The notes: generated by a model not told the origin, from the letters alone. A DNA stretch of 64,000 nt from Branchiostoma floridae (GCF_000003815.2 NC_049992.1:16865751-16929750); one strand, 5' to 3'; numbered from the stretch's first letter, positions 12,808 through 25,158 are shown. Program-made: numbers and translations.

Positions 12808-13186
12808 CAGGGCTCGAAATTCATTTTTGGGATTAGGTGCACTGGTGCACCCAAACTAGAAAATTGGGTGCACCAAAATATTTTTGGGTGCACCACATAA
12901 AATAAAGTAGAATATCAAAATAACATAATTGCAAATCTACTTATTATAATTAGTAATTTGAACGGAGCTCTTCAGAAATCGGAAGTGCTATGACAGTCAT
13001 TTTATTATCTTTCTATTACACACAGATGTCAAGAATATGGTGTTTACTTAGTATACTGACATCTTAACATGCATAAGCCTATCAAAATATTTGGGTGCAC
13101 CCTGTGCACCCACAGGAAAAAATTGGGTGCACAGCTCCAATTTTGGGTGCACCTGGGTGCACAAAACCCCAGTATTTCGTGCCCTG
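12808..13186. mobile_element. CAGGGCTCGAAAT-type MITE, copy 1
   Basis: The ends CAGGGCTCGAAATTC and CAGTATTTCGTGCCCTG are inverted. The interior is built of GGTGCACC / GGGTGCAC inverted motifs. A second copy lies at 41,437-41,786, and a related end at about 60,018 (CAGGGCTCGAAATAGC). Confidence 0.8.
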
Positions 13187-14050
13187 TACATGTATATGAT
13201 AGGGTTGCGTAAAGGGGTGAAAATAATTGACCACCAAACAGTGGTCACATTGATCAGGTTGTCCTTATGCAGAGGCAGTCACTTAACATATTTGGCTGCA
13301 CATGTAAATATTTTTTGTTTACCCCATAATTAAAGTAATTAAAGTACTAGTAGTAATTCTAACCATTGTGAATCACTACAGAATAACAACAAATATGTTT
13401 ACTAATTCCATTTACTACACTTGTGTTCTTATATTGAAACAGTGATTCACAGTGGAAACACATTAATTTGAGGGGTCATACTGAGTTGAACGAAGGCACC
13501 TGACCAAACAGTTGTAAACTCTATAGGTACAAATAGCTAAAACTTAAAATGACTGCATAATATTCAAGTATTTAGATGTGTTCAGACTGGGACAGACTGA
13601 AAGGTCTTACTGTACTAGGTCCTAATTGTTTCAGACAGGTACAAATTTCTTACCCATGGGATTTTCAGTGACAAGGTTCATTACAACCATTTGAGGGAAT
13701 TTCTTCAGTTGTTTACATAGAATTTGTCAAGGAGCATTAGTTTACCATTTACAGCTGTCATGTAAGAGACAGTTTCAGACTTTTGACTGTCTAAAATGAC
13801 TCTCTACCTTTATCTCCAAGCAAATGAATTGGTCAGGGTTATTTTCTTGGTCTTTTCTATATTTCTACCTCTATCTCCAGTTGTGCTTGAGGCTAATTAA
13901 CAAATCCCATAGGAAGCGGCAAAGACTTTAAGTTTAACAGGTGCAATGTAAGAAAGATGTGCAGTACATGACATTCTACTAAATGTTGCAAGAATGCCTA
14001 TAACACATGTACACTGGGACTGAGTTCTTTATACATAACCAAAGCGTTTT

Positions 14051-14152
14051 ATTCAAGACCGACATTTCGGTGACTGTCTGTCACCTTCCTCAGGGCAATT
14101 CTGACTGGTTCAAATTCTGAAGGTGACAGACAGTCAACTATCGGTCCTGAAT
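14051..14152. repeat. imperfect hairpin (GGTGACTGTCTGTCACC arms)
   Basis: ATTCAAGACCGACATTTCGG pairs imperfectly with the reverse complement of CAACTATCGGTCCTGAAT. GACTGTCTGTCACCTTC pairs exactly with GAAGGTGACAGACAGTC. The loop is about 30 bases. It probably marks a small foldback repeat; no target duplication is visible. Confidence 0.7.
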
Positions 14153-15534
14153 GAAGCACTCAGTTGTTCTTTGCTAAACAGTGACTTAGGCACAATCTAG
14201 ACACGTTTTTTCCCGATATCGGCGAGCCAACAACCTCTCGACGACAGCTTTTTTTCAGCGTCTAGATGGAACTGCAATATCGCCGTCAAGATATCGGGAA
14301 AATTTCTCCCAAAAGGTCCGGACCATTCGTACGATACCTTACCGATAGCATAGCAGGGGTCCCCGACAGCTTCGCGCGCGTGTAGATGCTTCCCGACTTC
14401 TGGAAGGCTCATTAGCATATAATGCCATTTGGAAAATCGCGCTATATGTTTATGACTGCAAGCGCCATGGGTGTCCGGCCCCCTACGTTCTAGATCCCTC
14501 CCGACATCTCCACAGATGTCGGTAAAAACTGTGTGTAGATTGGGCCTTATTGGATAAAACTCTTCATGGATAAGCTGGATCCTTACATTTCTTCACCTAC
14601 AGCAATATGCATAACGTATGTACCTTGAGACTTCTTAGTACGACCTGGCAGTGGTCAAGGCTGCCCTCAGAAACCACAGCCAACCCAGACTGTGGTTAAC
14701 GCTCGGGAATTCGTTGTTTTACCAAACCCATGTCCGATAAATTTTTGATGAGGACACCGACAACTATCGTTTTTCGCATTTCTGTACATGCATGCATTAT
14801 TTAAAGCATTAGACCATAAATCCTGTGACCCTGACCTGCCAACGACTTTCTAAATTACGGGGGAGAAGCCAGGATGAGTCTCGGGTGCGAAGTGAATACG
14901 AGCGATAGCTGTTTTTGTTTACATCCGGGATATTCGACAACTGGCAGGCAAAATGACATTAGCGATTCAGATTACCAATCAATATTCAAATTAGCAGATG
15001 AAATTACTAGTTAACATGTAAATCAATCTTTTGTCTAACACCTGCTTTTTGCCTGACACTATGTCGCCGTGACATCAATGCAACGATTATTACTCAAATA
15101 ATATAACCTTCCTTTCTTGCCACTTTTTACCAATTTGTTTCACTTGAATGTCAGCATTATCTTTAATTTTTTCAAATTTTATTAGAGATTGTTACATTGA
15201 TCTGATACATATGAATATTCAATTTAGTAAAATTTCTAAAACCCTTGCCTAGTCTACATTTTTTTTAAAGAGACATAATCTATATGACCTTACTGATTAC
15301 AGGTAAAAATCCTTGCAAACTGTACAATCATCTACAAAAAGAAATAATTTATGTCACCTTACGGACCACAGGAGAGAACCTTGGCAACTGTACATTCATC
15401 TAAAATTAAAAAGAGCCATGATTTACGTGCCCTTACTGACCAGTTGTGTAATGTTGTTGTTTGGATTATGTACACTTGTACAATAAGCCCTAGGGGCAGG
15501 TCACAAATCAAGTCAGGAGTTCAGCAGAAACTCT

Positions 15535-15921
15535 CAGGGTCCTCCCCAGAGGGTGGAATAACGAGGCCCTCCACTATACTCCTAGCCCAGCTCCACTATA
15601 CTACTTTTCAAATTTAGTGTGTTTCTTCCCTATTTTCTATGTTAGCTGTGCTAAAATTAATGACAATTGACAGATTTTCGTGCCAAGTGGCATCACTTTT
15701 CCAGTCAGCATTGTCTTCAAAAACTTGTGAATGAGTGATGATCAAAACAATAGTTGTTTTGCCACTTCACAACAAAGGAATCACAACAATATATTATACT
15801 TGTAGTATTTGACACCCTCTGTCATTGCAAATGAACCCATTTTCATGAAAGTGCAGCGCGTTGGTGCGGGTTATTTTTGCCAGCCCCTCCACTATACTAA
15901 AAAATTCTGGGGAGAACCCTG
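15535..15921. mobile_element. MITE with CAGGGT(T)CTCCCCAGA termini
   Basis: The left end CAGGGTCCTCCCCAGAG and the right end TTCTGGGGAGAACCCTG are inverted. CCCTCCACTATACT occurs near both ends. AACTC flanks both sides, a weak hint of a target duplication. Confidence 0.7.
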
Positions 15922-16976
15922 AACTCGGTTTGATATTTTCTAACCTCCTGGGATATCCTTTTATTTGCAGTGTTCTAAATTATTCAAAGTACCAGTGACA
16001 AGCGAGTACCTTTAAACAACATGGCAACTGTTAATTACAGAAATTTTGGATTCAATTAATAAGTCATCAGAGTAATGTGTTGTGCAGTTCAGGAGGGCTC
16101 AAAATGAGAAAGTGCAACTGTTGATATTTTCTAACCTCCTGGGACATCCATTTAATCTTAAACTCAGTGTCCTAAATTATTCAGAATACCAGTGACAAGT
16201 GAGTACTTTTAAACCACATGCCAACAGAACATTTGGACGTTATGCGTTGCACAGTAGAGGGATAAAACCAATAATTTACTTACAGTTGACTTTTTGATGA
16301 CGGCATGGCAATTTCATCATGGCAATTAATGACCGGTTCACTTTGTACTGCTACTACATGTATCATCACGGTGTCATTTACCAGACCAGACTCTAGAGGC
16401 AGCCGGGAGAGGACTTGCTATCCATTCCCTACCACATGCGCGGAAGAACTGTAGTGTACAGCCTTCCCACTATCCAGTTGGCCCCCACTGTCCAGCAGGC
16501 CTCACGTGTATCTGTACTGTTGCCTCACGTGTATTCGTATTGTTCACCACGCGTATCTGTATAGCCGGCGGTATAACCACCCTCCCGTATCTGTATGATC
16601 AGTATCTGTCTGGTATGACCCTTCTGGGTAACACATCAGTTTCGTAGTCATGTAGCATGGCAGGAGCTGGTTACATTACACTAAAATACTTGTTACATCT
16701 AACTTTGGCAAATACATTGTACAACAGTTACTTCAATGTTGTTTAAAGCTTCTACTGCACCCAGGCAACGAGTTCTACTCTAGGATAGTTCTATGTCGAA
16801 ACCAATCAGTCTTGTTTTTTAAAGTCTGCAGCCTGTGATCAATTTAACAGTTGACAAACTTTGTAAAGGTACTTTCTATCAAAGCCCTTAGGCTGATGAA
16901 AAAGTCTGACCAATCAGGTGAGAGAATCTGAAATTATGTTATCAATCTATGTAAGCTATGGTTGGTTGGCTAACTC

Positions 16977-17145
16977 TAGCCTGGTATCCAGCCGTAATTA
17001 TAGCTCCCGANNNNNNNNNNNNNNNNNNNNNNNNNNNNNNNNNNNNNNNNNNNNNNNNNNNNNNNNNNNNNNNNNNNNNNNNNNNNNNNNNNNNNNNNNN
17101 NNNNNNNNNNGCGGTTTTTTTTTTGGGGCTGGATACCAGGCTAGA
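16977..17145. mobile_element. MITE with TAGCCTGGTATCCAGCC ends, interrupted by an assembly gap
   Basis: TAGCCTGGTATCCAGCC at the left pairs with GGCTGGATACCAGGCTA at the right. CTAACTC flanks both sides. The interior is replaced by 100 N and a T-run, so its true length is unknown. Confidence 0.65.
17011..17110. other. assembly gap (100 N)
   Basis: Exactly 100 N, a conventional length for a gap of unknown size. It lies inside a foldback MITE. Confidence 0.99.
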
Positions 17146-17360
17146 CTAACTCCTCTGGCACATTTTTCAACCTAGATATTTAGCCTATTTTGGATGCCTG
17201 ACTTGGTTTCCAGGGCCTACACGTGCCATCTCCTCAGCTGTAAGGGCCAACATGCCCCCAAGGAAATTCTATACAGGCCCCCCTCAGTTATAGTCCCTGC
17301 TAGAAAACTCAATCTACAATGTAGCTCTTGGAGCGGGACAACTTCTCGATGTTCACAACA

Positions 17361-18469
17361 GGTGAATGAGCTGCATCAAATGAAACACTCCACTTTGAGG
17401 GGAAAAAAGATGTTCGATTTTCTAATGATTTTGAAATTTGACGACCTACTGGTGTTAAAAGATAGGGCTGAAGGTAGTTGACAGTGTGATTAGGCTGAAT
17501 ACAGTAACACAGTAAACTGTGAAATATTCGCTGCTATTTCAAGTTGGCAGTTTTTGCAGTGACAAGTCTCAATGTCAACTTATTACGTCGGGCAAACAGT
17601 AGAAATACATTACATCGATACTAGTATACATGCAACATTGGAACAGATGTAAACAACATTTTGGACACCATCCAAACATGTAGAAAATAGGTTGTCCTTG
17701 TGTTGTGGAATGTCCTTTGTATAGAACAACATCACAAGGTCATTTTATTTGATCATTACCGTCATCTGTTCACAGGGCAACAGCGCTGCAGGGCACTCAC
17801 TAACTACAGTACCTACTAGTACTACCCTGAAATCTTGTTGTGTTCAAATGGGTATCAGGCTAATAAGACTCCCTCGTGGCTCATGGATGACCTGACAGAA
17901 TGCCAATTAGGTTTTCGTCTACATTTTAAAAATTGAACCCTGTTTATATTGTTCAACATTGCTGACAAATTCTTCATATTTTGTAGTCAAACCAGCTTGA
18001 ATGTTGTCCTGCTGTGGCTCCCAACTCGCTCCCTTGGAAACTGCTGAACTACATGTAACTAGCTATAGCAGAATACCAGATTGCCTACCCTGGGAGCCAG
18101 ACAGGACCGGGTAGCTAGCGAGTTTTGTTCAGGGACCCAAGGCAGTCAGCCCGCAGATCTCACATTAGTGCTCCGGGGATTTAAGCCTGAAGGAGTTATC
18201 GCTAAACTGTCCTAGCTGCCCGATCCCAGCTGGCTCCCAGGGTACAGATTGCCATAAGTTACTCGTTTTAATTGCTCATTTTGAAAAACCTTTCAGAAAC
18301 ATGTTAAGGTCCTTCTTGCTGGTCCTCTCTAACTTAAATTCACCGCTAAGCATTGCAATCCCTACTAAATGTCACCCATTTAGTATTTCTATACAGTCAC
18401 CCACATGCATGTATGATGACCACAATGTGACGGGGAACCAGTCGACTAGTTCTGTATTCATAACCACGG
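17361..18469. other. spacer between the two duplicated segments
   Basis: The only recognised feature is the MITE at 18,086-18,244. No coding region is supported. Confidence 0.5.
18086..18244. mobile_element. 159-bp MITE with perfect 9-bp target duplication, copy 1
   Basis: The ends TACCCTGGGAGCCAG and CTGGCTCCCAGGGTA are perfect inverted repeats. CAGATTGCC at 18,077-18,085 recurs at 18,245-18,253, so the insertion boundary is exact. A 9-bp duplication is typical of Mutator-like elements. The second copy is at 21,375. Confidence 0.93.
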
Positions 18470-19360
18470 ATATACTCACAGCTGACATTTTGATGCCTGT
18501 CTGTCACCTTCATCATGGCAATGGTTCAATTTCACTTTGTACTGCAGCTAGGTGTCATAATTTACCCTGGGTGACCAAACTCTAGAGGCAGCCGGCAGAG
18601 GACTTGCTATCCATTCCCCACCACACGCATGCAGGAACTGTAGCGTACAACCTTCCGACTATCCGGTTGGCCCCTACTACCCAACCAGCCTCACGTGTAT
18701 CTGCACTGTTGCCTCACGTGCATCTTTACGTAAGGTTACCTCACGTGTATCTGCAGCTGTACAGCTGGTACAACCACCCTTCTGTGTAACACACCACCTT
18801 TGCAGTCACATGGCAAAGCACCAGCTGGTTATATCACACTGAAAGACCTGTTACACCTCACCTTCGCACATCACGTTGCAAATGTACTGAAGATGCCCCT
18901 ACTGTACTTGGTGGCAATGAGTTCTACTTTACAATACAGTTATCAGGAGTCCTATTTTGTTAGGTGGCTGAAAAAAAGTTTGTCCTAACTTACTAAGTAG
19001 GACAAATTTTTTCAACCCATCAATCTTGTTTTGATAACTAATGCCTGCTATCAATCTCACACTTCACAAACTTTGTAAAGGCAATTTCTATAGATCTATC
19101 AGACCCCTCGGGCTGGTGAAAAAGATTGCGAAAACTGACCAATCAGGTGGGAGAGTCTGCCGTGTTGTCAATCATTGGTCAGGTAACACCTCCGGCAACT
19201 TCTTGGACCTGTTTAGCCTAGCCTAGATGCCTGACTGTTTCCGGTGAGTACACGTGCTAGCGTCTCAGCTGGCACGTGCCTCACGTAAGCTGCCGAGTTG
19301 GAAGCTGGAAAACTCAGACTGGGGTGCCCGTTGCGGGCACGGGACAACTTCTAGATCTAG
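18470..19360. repeat. degenerate segmental duplication, copy 2, with E-box cluster
   Basis: This is the partner of 16,280-17,360. It contains CACGTG at 18,692, 18,715 and 18,742, each in a CCTCACGTG context, and further CACGTG sites near 19,252 and 19,273. Confidence 0.75.
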
Positions 19361-19568
19361 CCGAAAACTAAGCCCTTGGGGATCTGGTATACAGGTAACG
19401 TTACATGTACATTGTGTAAGGGTTTGCATGTGGGCTTCTGACAACGTTTTATATGGAATTCAGAAGAACACCCTACGTATTACTAGTATGCTAAAAAATC
19501 TTCTGAAGGCAATCACACAAAAATTGGTAGCCTTGTTATGAATTACATGAATATTAAAGACAGCTTCC

Positions 19569-19668
19569 NNNNNNNNNNNNNNNNNNNNNNNNNNNNNNNN
19601 NNNNNNNNNNNNNNNNNNNNNNNNNNNNNNNNNNNNNNNNNNNNNNNNNNNNNNNNNNNNNNNNNNNN
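19569..19668. other. assembly gap (100 N)
   Basis: Exactly 100 N. Immediately right of it is a T-rich tract and an A/T hairpin (about 19,686-19,739: a T-run with TTTTCATTTTCAA, then TTGAAAATGAAAA). That structure could have caused the assembly break. Confidence 0.99.
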
Positions 19669-20008
19669 TCTTTTTTACGGGACTCAATTTTTTTTTTCAT
19701 TTTCAATTTTTTTTAAATTTTGAAAATGAAAAAAAAATTAACAGGCGAATCCGAGAAGCAACAAATAAAATTGGTGTGGCCTTCGGGGGGACAAGGTAGA
19801 TATGTTCTTTCCCTACGAATTACGGAAATGAACAAAGGCTGCGCTTCAACCTTACAGAAAAGAACATGTAGACCGGTCACCCTGCTATTTATCTAATTTC
19901 CCCTACATTTCAGCAACTGCAGAGGTCTGGGTAACTGTTTACAAGGACGTCCTTGCTGTTTAATAGAGACTGCACAAAGGGCACAGGTCCCTGAAAGATT
20001 CTGCAGAT

Positions 20009-20063
20009 GGACAAATCAAGGACGTTACATCAGGAGGCCTGATGTAACGTCCTTGGACAAATC
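20009..20063. repeat. perfect 17-bp-arm hairpin flanked by 9-bp direct repeats
   Basis: AAGGACGTTACATCAGG (20,018-20,034), loop AGG, then CCTGATGTAACGTCCTT (20,038-20,054). GGACAAATC stands on both sides (20,009-20,017 and 20,055-20,063). This looks like a minimal inverted-repeat insertion with its target duplication. Confidence 0.9.
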
Positions 20064-20619
20064 TAAAGGCCTGCTATCCTGTTGGCATCTTGCCTTGTCA
20101 ACAGCAACAACAGAACATCGTATATATCTTCATATTTAAAGGTAGAAGTAGTCCTTGCCCTCTGACTTTTGTGTCGGTAGCCCGGAGACTAGTTTCTAGG
20201 GCCCGCAAATTAAGGTATCGTGTGTCCGGCACCCTGCCGACTATTCTGACGTCGTTCGTTCTTTTTGTGATGGTGATGTTGCCTTTCAAACCTTTAAATG
20301 CCAGGCTCCCACGCACTTCATAACAATGGTCCGCATTTGCGTCGTCACAGAACCCTTGAGTAACCATCTATACAATCGATCAGGTTTGATATGGTATCAA
20401 TTGATGGGAAAATTGTAGAAGAGATCCTCACGTGCTGGCCAAACGTGACTTGCATTCTCTCAGGGCACAACAAGAAAGAAGAGAAGTGGACGGACCAAGA
20501 AGTAGCAGGGGGTTTTAAAACCCCGACACACACGTATGCATTAGAATTACCTTCACGAAATGCGTGCTTATGATCTCTACTTTTCTTTGAGATTGAGAAA
20601 ATGTAAAGGAATACTTACA

Positions 20620-20721
20620 GAAACGCAGGAGATCGCTATAATGTCTAGTTGGAAATTATGGCTAAGCGGTCTTCACTTTTCCAGGTCTTTCCGCCATGTT
20701 TGTTTATTATGGTCACGTGAC
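20620..20721 (-). promoter_or_regulatory. candidate DISP3 promoter and non-coding first exon
   Basis: On the minus strand there is a perfect GTCACGTGAC palindrome (20,712-20,721), the site type bound by USF/TFE/MITF bHLH-zip factors. AACATGGCGGAAAG follows at about 20,690; ATGGCGG is a YY1-type element common at start sites. A strong donor, TTTCT/GTAAGT, has its intron side at 20,613-20,618, so the exon would end at 20,619. The DISP3 coding exon has a spliced 5' UTR acceptor at 10,180-10,181, which needs such an upstream exon. The ATG in the YY1 box opens only a short frame ending within the exon. The link between the two is inferred. Confidence 0.45.
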
Positions 20722-21374
20722 TAGCATTTTGCAATCCCGATTAGACGATACCAAGTTACATGTGGAAGAGGGGTGAGACAAATTTTCTTCTGAAGAACTA
20801 CCAGTTGGCAAATGTGTAAGAGTCATAGAATAACATCAGAATGACTTCAATCATGCACTAGCAGACTATTAGCCTAGATTCCAGACCCCCAGCCCGATCG
20901 CAACATCTTTGGTATTTTACTACCTAGCTCAGTCAGTTGGCCTGTGTAGGCTAGTCTAACGTTACAAGCAGATGTGTCAGCTAGATAGAAAAAGAGAAGA
21001 ATTTGGACAAATATATTGCCATGGGATTTCAGTCAGTCTTTTGCAGACTATCCAGTCGGACAGTTCACTCCTAGGCCTACTAGGCTTTTATTCCTAACTT
21101 GGCCAAAGTCCCTTATTACTATTCGGCCAGGCTGGAGTCTAGTAATAAAAGACTATGTAGGCCCTGGAAAATCTGGCATACAAGGAAGCAGACTCTTGTA
21201 TAAGCTACCTTAAATATTATGGAGTGGCCTGGTTGTACTGGCATACATAGCAATACGCAGTTTTTGTGTGGACAGTTGTGGAGACAGGGTCCATGCCTAA
21301 AATTTTCTTCATCCCTGGATTTTTTTTCAGGAGTCACAAGTTCTGAATATATAAGCTACGCTTACCTTAGATGG

Positions 21375-21547
21375 TACCCTGGGAGCCAGACAGGACCGGG
21401 TAGCTAGCGAGGTTTGTTAGCAAGTTTTGTTCGGGGAGCCAAGGCAGTCAGCCCGACAATCTCACATTAGCACTCCGGGGGAGTTTAAGCCCGAAGGAGT
21501 TATCGCTACAGGTCCTAGCTGCCCGATCCCGGATGGCCACCAGGGTA
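21375..21547. mobile_element. 173-bp MITE with perfect 9-bp target duplication, copy 2
   Basis: Same family as 18,086: TACCCTGGGAGCCAGACAGG at the left, ACCAGGGTA at the right. CTTAGATGG flanks both sides (21,366-21,374 and 21,548-21,556). Confidence 0.92.
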
Positions 21548-22588
21548 CTTAGATGGAGGTGCACTTCGCAGAACAACACTCACTTCACTACCAGTGGACT
21601 TGCCTCTGCTATAAAAGTAAAGTTGTGTGGCACAGGGCTACAGAAACAGAGATGGACACTGCCTTGTGCATCATTATGAGTAAAAAAAGGGGACGTGTCA
21701 TCCATCCAGTATAGCTCACTATTTTTCAACTGGTCACAAAGACAGATGCCATGTATATGGTACAATATTTACAGGTTCAATGTACCAGGGAAATTCCTGT
21801 ATCTCTTTTTGGCAATCACAATGAATTACAGCTTACTGTAATTCCTGATTTTTTTCAATGTACTCTTATGTTCACGGTTTTCACGGTGACGACTGTAACG
21901 TGAACCTATCATTACCGATAACAAATAAGTAGACTTTTTTAAATGCCCATCTGCCGCGACAGTGAACATTTAGTTCCAAGAACAAGATGAATTTTCTCAG
22001 GCCGTGAAAATTTGGTACCGAGAAGACAAAGTGAATTACAGTAATTTCCCAACCTGTTAAGTTCCCCTCCTAGACTACAACCCTTTCCAGAAGCGTGCAT
22101 GTCAAGAGAATGACTCAGCTGGAATTGAACTCACAGCTTCCTGTTAGAGGCAGGGCCACTTTACTCTCGAAGCAGAGGTTAGGCTCCAGCTGATTTTTAA
22201 AAAACGTTTTTTTAGTCAGTTTTATCGGACCATTTTGTATTGTATCTTGTATTGTCAAAACCATACTAAAAGAACAGCCAGAGCCTAACCTCTCCGTTGA
22301 CAGAAGGGCCACTAATCACTGGACTGTGCATGCTACCACTTGCAGGATGAACTGAAACTACAGAACTTCCTTTTCAATTCAACCGTAACTGTTCCTTACC
22401 TTGTTCAGATTTCAATATTATCAAAAGGCAGGTCCTGGGCATTGAGCAGAAAAATCCCTGAGTCACCAAGAGTCAGCAGAACTGACTTGGAACATTGTTG
22501 TCATAATCCGTCTTCGGTAGGCACTGGCACACATGCTGCCAACGCACATTATTCTCTACCAGACTAACTATACTGGCTTTGGAGAGAA

Positions 22589-22800
22589 TACTGTAAATGC
22601 ATTTAAGTTCGCGGGGATTTAATTTCGCAGTAGCGGGAAAAGGGACTTTTCGCGGTGGATTTAAGTTCGCGGTAACACCATAGACTGCGGTCTAATATCA
22701 TAATAGAAAAATGTTCGCGGTGGTTTTAAGTTCGCGGTGAAGTGGTCACCGCGAAAACCGCGAACATTAATCCACCGCGAACATTTCTGCATTTACAGTA
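22589..22800. mobile_element. foldback MITE with TACTGTAAATGCA ends, copy 1
   Basis: TACTGTAAATGCATTTAAG at the left and TGCATTTACAGTA at the right are inverted. The interior has repeated TTCGCGGTGG / CCACCGCGAA arms. Further copies are at 40,959 and 51,106. Confidence 0.88.
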
Positions 22801-24611
22801 GTATGCCTGAGGTTGGCCACTATAGGGTGTCATTTACCCATGGAAATGTGACCCTTTCCACAGACTAGCTCCTGGCCAATCATTCACCAAATCCGTATGA
22901 TTACCCATACTCCCTAGGAAGGCCTGGTGGCGGCTACTCATTCAAGTGTCTACATGTAGACATTTAAACTTAAAATGTGTCTTTCAGACTTCTAGGAGTG
23001 GCGGCACTTAATTTGGGGGAGCACTGACTTGCAATTTTCAATTTGGTCCAAACTCTCTAATGCCAGATGAGATCATTAACACAAGCCTAGAGGCCTGTCT
23101 TCTCCCAGCATTAGAGAACCTTGGCCATGTTGAAACTTGCAAATCAGCACTCATCCCAGAATGAATGCCAGAGCTCCAAGAAGTCTGCAAAAGAGGCTAC
23201 AGACATGCATACAAAGAAAAACTATTTCGATTCAACAACCTGCAACATGAATGAGTCAGATATGACGCAATGCAAGAAAGGCACAACACTCAATCGTCTT
23301 GCAGCAGATTTTATAACCCTCATAGTAACTGCATTTTTTACAGTCAAGAACGTCACTTCTCACTCTCTCGTAATGTCTCGGTACATTATTACGACTTACA
23401 GTTCTGCCACTTCCTCTCTCAGAAATGTTTTGTTAAAAATAACAGTTGAGGCGACCGAGCCTGTACCCTGTACAGCACCCCTTACTTGCACGTACTTGCC
23501 CTAACATGGCTACGAAAGGACGGCAAGCACACTTCTTCTTCTCAGATTCATTTCACTGTCCCCACTTTGTAAAACCAACCCGGCACGGATACCATGCAAC
23601 AACAGACGAGAACATTTAGACGCAGCAGGGGAATAGGCGTCTTTCAGAGAGCCGGTTTCATTTGAACATGCACAGATGTGGAACCTCAACTCGCACTACT
23701 GTATTGTGGTATGTTTATAACAGTACATCATGAGTTATTCTAAAATGTCAGTTGACAACATCAGTCTATGCAGGCTAGTGTGTTCTGAAAGTCCTTGCTA
23801 CCAAGTGTGAAGTCTTGCAAGTTGACCCTATCACGTTTTCCGTCACACGTGGGTTTTAGGCTTCTTCATTTGCAAACCGTACACAGCAAAATGCTGTAGA
23901 CTTCAGAGCGTAAAAAGGGAAGACTCGCATTTCGGAGTTTCACTTTCCTGACAGCAGTAGTTTACCTTTGGGGGGAGGGAATCGATATGAAGTACTTTGG
24001 TTTACAACTGAACAACAACTTGAATGCTACTAAATACACTACTATCATAAAGAAACATTTAACTCATAAATTTGCGACGTACATAACTTTTGAATCAACA
24101 CAACAACATACAATATGATCAAATTTACATATCAATTTACAAAGAATATACATGATCTAAACTCATATACTTAGATACAATATTACAATTCACAGCTGAG
24201 AAAATGATGATGTGGCTGACACTTTCTGGGTAACACTTGCTATGTGCTTTCTTGCACATTACTTGAAACGTACAGGGCAATCGTAAATGTTCACTATCTG
24301 TATCAAACTACAGTAATTTATGGCAGTCTCTGTAACCAGCCATGAACACTCTTTCATTGCTTCCCTGCAAGGTGCCATTGCAAAGAAAGTGTTACCTCAT
24401 CCAAATATAAATACAAAGAAAACATTGTCTTGCATCGTTCTTCAACCCATCCTTAGATCTCACTCTTGCAATCTTCATTCAAAATAGCTTGTACTTTTCA
24501 TTACTGAGAGGTGTGTTGTCTTGCAAGAAAAACAAACAGATCATGCCCAGAAACTTCATGTCTTCCTTTGTTAACACAGGCAAATATTAGCAGAACAAAA
24601 AGGAAATGTTG

Positions 24612-24617
24612 TTTAAT
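24612..24617 (-). terminator. candidate GIGYF poly(A) signal ATTAAA
   Basis: The plus strand reads TTTAAT, which is ATTAAA on the minus strand, about 540 bases downstream of the GIGYF stop. I saw no AATAAA closer to the stop. Weak evidence by itself. Confidence 0.25.
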
Positions 24618-25158
24618 ACTACCATTGGTTTAACTCTAATCATGAAAGACAAGCTCAGTCTTGTATTCCACATAACAATTAAAACCTTCAATATATAACA
24701 CAACATGCATGGTTGCGCATGGCACTCTGTTTTTGTAGTCTTCCATTCCATGTCTCCTGTGCATGTGTGCTGGCTACCACACACATGACAACAACGTTCA
24801 CACTTGACGTTCCCATGTTGTAAGCATGACAAGACCCTCCTAGACTGACTGTAGGCTAGTTCTTCATACAGCAGCTAATGCCTAATCAACAGTGACAACG
24901 ACCATTTTCACTGTTGCCATTGTTCACATGTGCGTTTGTAATAAACTCAATAAAATCGAAAACTTTTCCTACGAAACTCCTGCTCGAACAAGGATGAGTG
25001 CTCACAAAGGTTGACTAGAGCCGCCAGTCACTTTTGTTTCTTCTTATAGAGAATCACAAGAACTTGCTCTAAGAATATAGGATTCCAGTTCTACTGGCTC
25101 AAGCTGAAATTTGTTTATCCCGCGAATGGTTTGGTGCCTGCTCCCCGTTGTCCTGTAT

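Larger units (their letters stand above)
10180..16280. other. non-coding stretch upstream of DISP3 coding exon 1 (probably 5' intron)
   Basis: No open frame here resembles a known protein or carries convincing splice sites. The recognisable contents are the MITEs at 12,808-13,186 and 15,535-15,921 and the hairpin at 14,051-14,152. The rest is AT-rich unique-looking sequence. If the candidate first exon at 20.6 kb is correct, all of it is intron 1. Confidence 0.6.
16280..17360. repeat. degenerate segmental duplication, copy 1, with E-box cluster
   Basis: Blocks in the same order recur about 2.2 kb away at 18,470-19,360: TCTAGAGGCAGCCGG, GAGGACTTGCTATCCATTCC, GCCTCACGTGTATCTG, CAAACTTTGTAAAGG, GACCAATCAGGTG and GGGACAACTTCT. 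This copy has CACGTG at 16,503 and 16,526 and an assembly gap inside. It lies upstream of DISP3. Confidence 0.75.
20722..25158. other. intergenic region between the DISP3 candidate promoter and the GIGYF stop
   Basis: The contents I can support are MITEs at 21,375 and 22,589 and the likely GIGYF 3' UTR at the right end. A 127-codon frame at 23,121-23,504 (+) has no recognisable domain and no supporting context. The rest shows nothing. Confidence 0.6.

Noticed and set aside
23121-23504. 127-codon plus-strand frame in the intergenic region
   Set aside because: Composition is unlike a conserved protein and there is no supporting promoter or splice context.
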